Shown: one piece after another, positions 31,602-37,855 of the stretch
How the letters are laid out: every line of letters begins with the position of its first letter
Numbering within the stretch: the first letter of the stretch is position 1
IMG/VR virus record: IMGVR_UViG_3300010371_000058
Coordinates: 1-42,161 of that record
Source: a virus
Direction: 5' to 3' (one strand)
Length of the DNA: 42,161 nt
Position numbers and translations under genes: made by a program
The notes under the pieces: generated by a model
Databases searched by the model: none
Seen by the model: the letters and a program-made list of their open reading frames with translations, nothing else
Told to the model about the DNA's origin: nothing

Positions 31602-34600
31602 TGCCTTTCTCCCAATCGCGGAATAGCACCGGGTCGATATAGGATTTGAGCGCGGCGGGCGGCGTGTTCTGCAGCCAGTAAGCGACGTACCGGCCGACGT
31701 ATTTCCTTGCCTTCTCCAGTTCCGCTTGTGTTTTCGGAGCCTTCATGGTGGCCATGATCTCTTTGGCCCGATTGGTCCCGATGCGCGTGCGGAACTCCTT
31801 CGTCTTGGTGGCGCCTACCTTCTGGCTGAAACGGTTGGCCTGAGACTGCGTGGTCCATGGGAACAGGAAACCTTCCTGCTCAGGCTCGTTTTCGGCGTCC
31901 GCCTTTGCCTCCCGCAGCCATTTCACAATCGCCGGATCGTCGATCTCGAAGGAATTCGGCTTCGATTCCTTGCCGATGAAGCGAAGGAAGGTCTTGCCGT
32001 TTTCTTCCTGGATGTGCTCCGCGCGCAGCGTGAGGATGCCGGAGGAGCCGAAGTCCGGCAGTTCTTTCGGGTTGAGTTCAGTCGCCCATTTGGGCCACTG
32101 TCTGGTCTTCCACTCGAGATTTTCAAGGAACCCCTCGGCTTCGTCGGCTGAGATTCCCTTCGACTTGACCGCTTTCGAAACGGCGCTTTCGATCTCCGTC
32201 TGGGTGAAGTTCGACTTCACATAGGCGTACTCTGTGGCGTGATCGGCCATCTTGTAGCCTTTGGCATTAACCCCTTCGGCGATTTGCTCGATGGCCGCAG
32301 TAAGACTTGCCGGAAGCCCGCGCGGCCTCGTCACCTTGGTGGTCGGCTCTTCTGCCCAGTCCTTCAGCAGTCCGGCTTTGCCTGTGCCGGTACCCGGGCC
32401 GGTGGCTCGGAACTGCGTACCGACTTTATTCGACGGTGCACCGAGTTTTTTCCAGTCGGTATTGCCAGTCTCAGTGATTTCGTAGCGCGCCTGAGGGATG
32501 AACTTGTCAGCCTGGAGGATCCGGTCATCGGTGTCGGTGCCGCCGATGCGCGCCGAATACATGGCGGTCAGGGCCACTGCCTGCGCGACGTTCCTGGTTT
32601 TCTCGTCTCGCGACTTGATCCCCTCTTGAATCTTCGCCCAGGTCCTGTCGAAGGAACGGTCGAGTTTGGCCGTGTCCGCGAACTTCTTTTTGGCCTTCCT
32701 GGCTTCGGCCGCTGCGCTGTACTTGCTGTACGGCACCCCGGTAGTGCTGATATACACCGCCTGCTTGTCGGCTTTGGGATCGGAGGCGAACCACACGTTT
32801 CTGGAGGCCGCCGGGATCTTCAGCGCCAGTTGCGCTTTGGTCCAGTTCTTTTCCCGGAACGCCTTGTTTTTTTCTACCCACGCCTTCGACATTTTGAAGT
32901 CCAGCTTGCTCGACTTCTTCATCGTGCCGATGGCGACGACGTCGGCGTTTGGATCCGGATTAATCCGGCAGCTCCCTGCTTTCCATCCGCCCGGCACTTT
33001 ACCGTTGGAGAAGATGCGACTGATATCGGCCTGTGTGGGAGGACGGAAGTTCGCTTCGTTGTACGCCTTTACGCTGGCCACGGGAGCTGGCTTTAGTGAT
33101 GCGCCACTACCGCCGCCGCCCTTCTTGACGAACTGCCCGGCGGTCTCGCCAGACTTCGCCCGTGGATGTTCGGATTCTTCGAAGTCCGCATCGAAACCGG
33201 TCGCCAGCACTCGCTCCCGGAACTGCTCGATCGGCGCCACCCGCATCGACCCGAGGAAACGCGGCGGGTACATCGTCAGGAAAGCAGCTTCGGCCGCTGC
33301 CGCATCCTCAAATCCCAATAGAACCTTGTCTTCGTCCTCGCGCCGCTCGACATCCGGGCCAAGGTCGATCATGTCCGCGATGAAGACGTTTTCCGCGTTT
33401 TCATCCGGACCAACGATCGCATCGATCTCATCGCCATCCCGGCCAACCGTATTCCGGATGAAGCCGTAGTCGAACTTCATCAGCCGGTCGTAAACGACCT
33501 TGCCTTCCGGGTTGCGGATGGTGCGCCGAACTCCTACCGGATATTCGATGGCGATGGGTATCCCGGCGAATGCTTGGATGGCTTTTGCGGCGCCAGCCGA
33601 TACGGCCGCACGTGATCTGGATTCCTGTTCGGCACGATACCCGACCTTCGCGCCTGTTCCTACTGGGGCAAATTGGCCGCCCGAATCGCGCAGGTGCTTC
33701 CGTTCCTCCCACTCATCACGCGCGGCTGCGATCTGGCGCTGGCGGTGTCCACGCTCCCCCGCTATGCGCTGCGGTGGATTGCGCTCGCCCCGTGGCGTGC
33801 CGTCGAGGTCCGTCTCATCCTCTTCGCCCTCACCGCCGAGCATGCCGGCCAGCTCGCCAGCCAGGTCCTGCTCTTTCTCAGCCTTTGAGATGTCCTCGTC
33901 GGTGATATTGGTACCGAACCCGGTGATGTCGGAGGATTGCTTGATCTCCTTCAGCGCCTGGGCTTTGGTGAAGATGCCGCCGTTAACGAGATTCAGCGCA
34001 TTGTCGCTGATGGTCTTCGCAAGGTCCGCCTGCTCTTTGTCATCCAGCACGCGAACCGACGGGAACTTAAGGTCGAGGTCGTCTGGAACTTCCCCAAGTT
34101 CCGAGTTATGCACACAGCACTGTGTTGTGCAGAAATCGTGCTCTACTGCATCAACCGCAATATCGTAGAACTCTGCGCAATGTACAGGGCTGTTGTCTCT
34201 TACCTGAATAAAGACATGCGTATAGCTCTCTGAATAGCGCCAATGCCGCGGAACCGAACGCCAGTCGCCTGTGGTAGCAACGGTCGGCCAACCCATTTCA
34301 ACCCGGAGTTTTGTGGCGTAATGTCCGTTCAGGAATAGCCGCCATAATTCCTGGCAATTTCTCCCGTAACGGAGGCCTGGGTCGTTTCGGTAAAGGCATG
34401 CCCACCCAAATCCTGCAGATGCGAGGAGATCCCGCAATTGGAGAACGAGTGCCTGGGATACAGACTGTGCTGAGACCTGGTTAGAGCGTGTCTTTACAAT
34501 GTGCCCGTCTCCCTCCAAGTAACCGCGAATCAAGCCGTTTACGAATTCGGCCGGCGTGTCGAATACCCAGTCCGGAATCGTTTTGTTCTCAGCGCCATGA

Positions 34601-36384
34601 CCAAACTCTTGAGATAGCCACTGCGACAACCCCGTGTCGTGAAGGTCGACGATTGCCGTCTGGCTGGTTTTGGATCTCCTGACGCCTATACCTTTATCCG
34701 TCGCGGCCTTGAGTTGCGCGACAACACCATCGACTTCGGCCTGATGGATAGAGAACACGGTCGCGTCGATTCTCCTATCAGGCAGTCGATAGTTACGGTG
34801 CGGAGATCCCTCAGATATGTAAAGTCCGCAAAGCCATCCGAATGCAGAACTTAAAGGCTGCTCGTCTGTGCGCAGTGCCTCTCGATTATTGCGCCGCGAT
34901 ATCCCTACGGTTTTCAGCCTCCCAGTCAACGGGCGCACTGGCCTTGAGACATAATCTCCGGCATCAAGAGCCTCGGCAGGGACAAAGCCTCCTGGAGTTA
35001 GAACTGGATGATCACGCGTAACGACGAGCGGGTCCCAGTGGCCCCAGAGCGTGAGCCTGCAGGCTACTTCGTTTTGCCTGGGGCTTAGAAACACGCCCTT
35101 GACCGTGGCCGCTGTACCAGAAGACGTGATAACCGAGTCGCCGATCTTGACGCTTCGGATAGCGGTGGCTTTACCGTTCCCGGTGTGCACCTGAGTTTCC
35201 GGTGCGCAACACATGCAAATGACTGGATACAGCCGATCCAACTGCGGACGCATGTGAACGTCCTGCTCGTGCTGAATCTTCTCTTCGTACAGCCGCTCGT
35301 CCTGATCGTTTGCCTGGCCGAGACCGGTAATGGTGCGTCCGAACAAGCGGGTGACCGTCATGTCGGCCGCGCCCGCGATATCAAGCTGGAACTGCTGCAT
35401 GACACCTTCGAGACCGGAGAAGGCGTACTGGGTCGATTCCAGGCCGCCCTTCTCATCGAAGATCATCATGTTCTGGTTGCTCAGCAGGCTGTTCATGGCC
35501 TGCATGCGCGACTGGAACTGGACCAGAGCCGTCTGGCTCATGGAGGCGCCGGATAGAGCCTGCGCCAGAGCCTGATTCTTCATTCCGAGGATATTGGCAC
35601 GGAACGTCAACGACAGAACGTTCCAGCTCAGGTTGTCCCGCTTGCGAAGCTCTTCGAATACGGGCTCGAGCGCCGAGATTCCCCAATACGACTGCGCCTG
35701 ATACTCCGGAGCAGGCACGCCCGGCCCACAGAACCGAAGGATCCGGCTCGCGTGAATCTTGAAGGTGGCGTTTCCTTCCGGCGTCTCAACCCGGTAATAC
35801 TCCGGCAGGTTGAATTCGAGCGGCTTCCGAATGTCACTCGCAATGCCGGCTTCCGGCGTGATTCCGGTCCAGCGATCAAACGGAATCAGACCGCGGTAAG
35901 CGCCGAGTTCGACCGTGTCGAGGTCCAACGGCTCATCCAGCCGATTCTCATGCCCATCGATAACGATCAGCGCACCTGCGCCGCCGAACAGCCGTGCCCA
36001 CTGAAGCGCATCCAGCAGCTTGGCCTTTGTGTTTGTCCGGCGAATCGCCCGGTCGATCTTTGTGACTTCCTTCGGATCGATGTCGGAGGTTACCCGTGGC
36101 CACGCCCGCACCATGTCCTTTGCGGGAACGTCGACGATCTTACGTGAAATCCAATGGTTACGGTAGAGCGTAACCATGAGCCAGTAATTCAGGGTCAACC
36201 GCTCGAGGACGTACTCCGTCGCCTCCGTTAAGCTATTGGTGCCCCAGCCCATGCGGGCCGCGGCGTTTGAGAAATAGTCGTGCGCCAGCGCGCGGCTGCC
36301 GCTCGCAAGCTGCAGTCCGTGAGTTACACCATAGTGATTTCGCGTCTCATAGACGCGCCCGATGCGAGCAGCGTTTGCCGTCAC
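31594..36384 (-). CDS. Portal protein with intein and fused pyrophosphatase-like + topoisomerase IB-like domains (1596 aa)
   Basis: GTG start right after the previous stop. Residues 1-391 and 761-about 870 are a DUF1073-type portal (FRANILGMKNQALAQ, RLFGRTITGLGQANDQDERLYEEKI). Residues 392-760 are a LAGLIDADG intein. After the portal, residues about 890-905 and 1065-1085 carry H-P-R-x-x-x-G-x-F-type linkers (RDSGGQFAPVG; HPRAKSG). Residues about 940-1060 (KVVYDRLMKFDYGFIRNTVG, DGDEIDAIVGP, DKVLLGFED) match the InPase polyvalent domain. Residues about 1170-1596 match type IB topoisomerase: NVWFASDPKADKQ, RIGG (Arg1279), FIGK (Lys1472), EFRTRIGT (Arg1532), SYIDP (Tyr1582). DUF1073 portals elsewhere also carry C-terminal anti-defence domains. 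Precise function of the tail is inferred. Confidence 0.85.
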   Translation of the reverse strand: MTANAARIGRVYETRNHYGVTHGLQLASGSRALAHDYFSNAAARMGWGTNSLTEATEYVLERLTLNYWLMVTLYRNHWISRKIVDVPAKDMVRAWPRVTSDIDPKEVTKIDRAIRRTNTKAKLLDALQWARLFGGAGALIVIDGHENRLDEPLDLDTVELGAYRGLIPFDRWTGITPEAGIASDIRKPLEFNLPEYYRVETPEGNATFKIHASRILRFCGPGVPAPEYQAQSYWGISALEPVFEELRKRDNLSWNVLSLTFRANILGMKNQALAQALSGASMSQTALVQFQSRMQAMNSLLSNQNMMIFDEKGGLESTQYAFSGLEGVMQQFQLDIAGAADMTVTRLFGRTITGLGQANDQDERLYEEKIQHEQDVHMRPQLDRLYPVICMCCAPETQVHTGNGKATAIRSVKIGDSVITSSGTAATVKGVFLSPRQNEVACRLTLWGHWDPLVVTRDHPVLTPGGFVPAEALDAGDYVSRPVRPLTGRLKTVGISRRNNREALRTDEQPLSSAFGWLCGLYISEGSPHRNYRLPDRRIDATVFSIHQAEVDGVVAQLKAATDKGIGVRRSKTSQTAIVDLHDTGLSQWLSQEFGHGAENKTIPDWVFDTPAEFVNGLIRGYLEGDGHIVKTRSNQVSAQSVSQALVLQLRDLLASAGFGWACLYRNDPGLRYGRNCQELWRLFLNGHYATKLRVEMGWPTVATTGDWRSVPRHWRYSESYTHVFIQVRDNSPVHCAEFYDIAVDAVEHDFCTTQCCVHNSELGEVPDDLDLKFPSVRVLDDKEQADLAKTISDNALNLVNGGIFTKAQALKEIKQSSDITGFGTNITDEDISKAEKEQDLAGELAGMLGGEGEEDETDLDGTPRGERNPPQRIAGERGHRQRQIAAARDEWEERKHLRDSGGQFAPVGTGAKVGYRAEQESRSRAAVSAGAAKAIQAFAGIPIAIEYPVGVRRTIRNPEGKVVYDRLMKFDYGFIRNTVGRDGDEIDAIVGPDENAENVFIADMIDLGPDVERREDEDKVLLGFEDAAAAEAAFLTMYPPRFLGSMRVAPIEQFRERVLATGFDADFEESEHPRAKSGETAGQFVKKGGGGSGASLKPAPVASVKAYNEANFRPPTQADISRIFSNGKVPGGWKAGSCRINPDPNADVVAIGTMKKSSKLDFKMSKAWVEKNKAFREKNWTKAQLALKIPAASRNVWFASDPKADKQAVYISTTGVPYSKYSAAAEARKAKKKFADTAKLDRSFDRTWAKIQEGIKSRDEKTRNVAQAVALTAMYSARIGGTDTDDRILQADKFIPQARYEITETGNTDWKKLGAPSNKVGTQFRATGPGTGTGKAGLLKDWAEEPTTKVTRPRGLPASLTAAIEQIAEGVNAKGYKMADHATEYAYVKSNFTQTEIESAVSKAVKSKGISADEAEGFLENLEWKTRQWPKWATELNPKELPDFGSSGILTLRAEHIQEENGKTFLRFIGKESKPNSFEIDDPAIVKWLREAKADAENEPEQEGFLFPWTTQSQANRFSQKVGATKTKEFRTRIGTNRAKEIMATMKAPKTQAELEKARKYVGRYVAYWLQNTPPAALKSYIDPVLFRDWEKGIS
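34105..35211 (-). other. Intein with LAGLIDADG endonuclease in the portal gene (369 aa)
   Basis: Begins Cys392 (CCAPETQV, block A) and ends VHN|S (block F: YDIAVDAVEHDF...CCVHN, residue 760; next residue Ser761). Block B is VVTRDHPVLTPGGFV. LAGLIDADG motifs are FGWLCGLYISEG and NGLIRGYLEGDGH, with their acidic catalytic residues present, so the endonuclease looks intact. Insertion is after ICM in the portal extein. Confidence 0.9.
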
Positions 36385-36633
36385 TTATTTTCTGGAGTCG
36401 AGAGCGTTCATTACCCGGTCGAGGGCGACGTGTAGCCGCTTGCGAACCGGGGATTCGTCGATACCGCACCTGCACTGATCTTTCGGCATTCCGCACGGAC
36501 CTTTCTCTGCGGCATCGATGCCGGTGAATCGACCCGAGTTTTTGCCAGCGTAGAGGATCTGTTTCCCTTTGGACTTGCCGTACTCGGCCTGAAGGGCGGA
36601 ACGGATTTTCTCGCCCTTCTTCGTAAGCGGCAT
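36385..36633 (-). CDS. Small conserved phage protein (82 aa)
   Basis: MPLTKKGEKIRSALQAEYGKSKGKQILYAGKNSGRFTGID is the start of a small phage family located next to portal or terminase genes: K-K-G-x-K-I...YG-x-x-K-G-x-x-x-x-Y-A-x-x-N-x-G. The second half has a cysteine group (CGMPKDQCRCG) that could bind metal, then a helix (KRLHVALDRVMNALDSRK). Its stop is immediately followed by the GTG of the portal gene, so the two are probably translated together. Function unknown. Confidence 0.72.
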   Translation of the reverse strand: MPLTKKGEKIRSALQAEYGKSKGKQILYAGKNSGRFTGIDAAEKGPCGMPKDQCRCGIDESPVRKRLHVALDRVMNALDSRK

Positions 36634-36638
36634 TGCAT

Positions 36639-36911
36639 TTACTGCGCGGCAGGAGCTTCAGGAGCCGTGGATGGAACCGGGATCGCAGCCTGCGCAGCGG
36701 TGTTGTTCGCCTGCAGAGTGGCGATGTCGGATTCGAGTCCGCTGAGGTCGAGAGTCGGCTGTGCCGCTTTGAGGTCTGCGATTTGTTGATTGAGCGATGC
36801 GATGGTCGCGGTATCGCTGGAAACCAGACCGGCCAGCGTATTGATAGCTGCAGTATTTGCCTGAACTGCGGCGGTAAGATTCTGGACGTCCGTTGTGAAT
36901 TGATCTGCCAT
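36639..36911 (-). CDS. Coiled-coil small protein (90 aa)
   Basis: Start at 36911 is preceded by AGGAG at 9 bases. An upstream ATG at 36983 that overlaps the previous stop would add 24 residues. The sequence is a heptad-style coiled coil (DVQNLTAAVQANTAAINTLA, TIASLNQQIADLKAA, LSGLESDIATLQANN) with a Pro/Ala tail (IPVPSTAPEAPAAQ). It has no membrane segment or enzyme motif. It lies between the DUF6527-like protein and the portal accessory gene. Possibly a head fibre or scaffold accessory; not recognised. Confidence 0.68.
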   Translation of the reverse strand: MADQFTTDVQNLTAAVQANTAAINTLAGLVSSDTATIASLNQQIADLKAAQPTLDLSGLESDIATLQANNTAAQAAIPVPSTAPEAPAAQ

Positions 36912-36976
36912 GCGTTTGATCTCCTTTTCGATTCGATCTAACTGAGTCTCCGGCGTCGGGCACCGGCGAAACCTGT

Positions 36977-37210
36977 TCAACATGAGGTGAGAGCCCCGGC
37001 AGTTATGAACCCGTGCCAGCAGCCTTCTGCGTTTACGCTCGGCCAGATGGTGATGTCCGGAAGCGTGCCGACGTGATCCCAGGCGCAGCCATGCTGGTTT
37101 GGCGCTGCGAGGCCTTTCAGTGGCACGCGGATACGGTGGTCCCGATGCGTCGGGCAGTCGAACAGCAGGACGCCGCCTTTGATCTCAGCGTTCAGATCGC
37201 CGAGGGTCAT
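36977..37210 (-). CDS. DUF6527-like small protein (77 aa)
   Basis: Start at 37210 overlaps the preceding stop (ATGA). FDCPTHRDHRIRVPL and WPSVNAEGCWHGFITAGAL match a small family with C-P-x-x-x-x-H...W...S-x-x-x-x-G-C-W-H-G-x-I-x-x-G. Two Cys and three His residues could form a zinc site. Members are found in phages and plasmids; function unknown to me. It is part of a tight ladder of overlapping small genes between MuF and portal. Confidence 0.68.
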   Translation of the reverse strand: MTLGDLNAEIKGGVLLFDCPTHRDHRIRVPLKGLAAPNQHGCAWDHVGTLPDITIWPSVNAEGCWHGFITAGALTSC

Positions 37211-37350
37211 TGGTCTCGCTCCGTCGGAGTGCGACATCGGACGTCGTAATTGGACTTGGGTGACGGCCGTGTGTCAGGCGTGTGGAATCCGCACGCCACC
37301 GTCCGATTTGGAAGCTCCCGGTTGTCCGGTCCGTAAATGATTGGCTTCAT
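37207..37350 (-). CDS. Very small hypothetical protein (47 aa)
   Basis: MKPIIYGPDNRELPNRTVACGFHTPD... with stop overlapping the DUF6527-like start (ATGA). Its ATG overlaps a TGA in another frame (37349-37347), a coupling pattern typical of this operon. Basic and short, no domain. The overlap with the 193-residue frame at 37274-37855 means only one may be real downstream of about 37450; see the finding for this stretch. Confidence 0.45.
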   Translation of the reverse strand: MKPIIYGPDNRELPNRTVACGFHTPDTRPSPKSNYDVRCRTPTERDQ

Positions 37351-37855
37351 ACCAGGAAGAGACAGCCTGACCGCCGAGCATCGGCCCATTCCACTTTCGT
37401 GTGCTCCGAATGGGCCGCGCGCTCAACGATTGCTCCGGGCTGTATCCGCACCTCTCCTTTCGTGGGATAAAGATCAAACTGGTCGCACGAACTGCGGCGG
37501 ATACCCGGCCTGACTGGCTGCGTTGTGCCGCAATCCAGCGAAGTGGATGTCGCCAGAAAGAATTCTCCCTCTTGTCGGCAGCATCATCCGCTCGCATGCC
37601 AAGCGCTACCAAGCGAGCCATTTCCAGACTCCACGGATTGTTGAGGGGTGGCACTTCCCTATGCACCCGCTCATCGTAATCGTAAACGCCTTCAAAACGT
37701 GTGATCTTCCCGCAGAAACACTCTGCGGGGATAAAACGGTGCATTCTTATGGCGGATTTCAGATCGCTCCCGCGAAAAATGAATTGATTCGGATGTCCGT
37801 CTATGCATCGGCCGTTCAGTAAAAAGTATCGTGCTGGATTAGGCTGCTTTCTCAT
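37274..37855 (-). CDS. Hypothetical protein (193 aa), 3' part uncertain
   Basis: ATG at 37855 lies 17 bases inside the 3' end of MuF. The first 110 residues (ARYFLLNGRCIDGHPNQFIF, HRFIPAECFCGKITRFEG, YDYDERVHREVPPLNN) look like a normal protein with a Cys-rich patch. From about residue 120 the sequence loses character (VRATSLIFIPRKERCGYSPEQ...), and another frame looks more coding there. A frameshift near 37480-37560 would join the two. Function unknown; the DYDERVHREVP region resembles small phage zinc-binding proteins only loosely. Confidence 0.45.
   Translation of the reverse strand: MRKQPNPARYFLLNGRCIDGHPNQFIFRGSDLKSAIRMHRFIPAECFCGKITRFEGVYDYDERVHREVPPLNNPWSLEMARLVALGMRADDAADKRENSFWRHPLRWIAAQRSQSGRVSAAVRATSLIFIPRKERCGYSPEQSLSARPIRSTRKWNGPMLGGQAVSSWYEANHLRTGQPGASKSDGGVRIPHA
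37347..37451 (-). CDS. Possible very small coupled ORF (34 aa)
   Basis: A frame ending TGA at 37347-37349, overlapping the MKPIIY start, contains RIQPGAIVERAAHSEHTKVEW and reads as a plausible beta strand protein. GTG at 37451 is preceded by AAAGGAG but only 2 bases away, too close for a normal site. Upstream of it the same frame remains open to about 37570 (DQFDLYPTKGEV...). Could be a frame-shifted continuation of the 193-residue gene instead. Confidence 0.3.
   Translation of the reverse strand: MRIQPGAIVERAAHSEHTKVEWADARRSGCLFLV

Noticed and set aside
31594-34104. Separate downstream gene for the topoisomerase-like domain
   Set aside because: The frame is continuous from the portal, and no clear ribosome-binding site with an internal start was identified. 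An internal start cannot be excluded without experiment.
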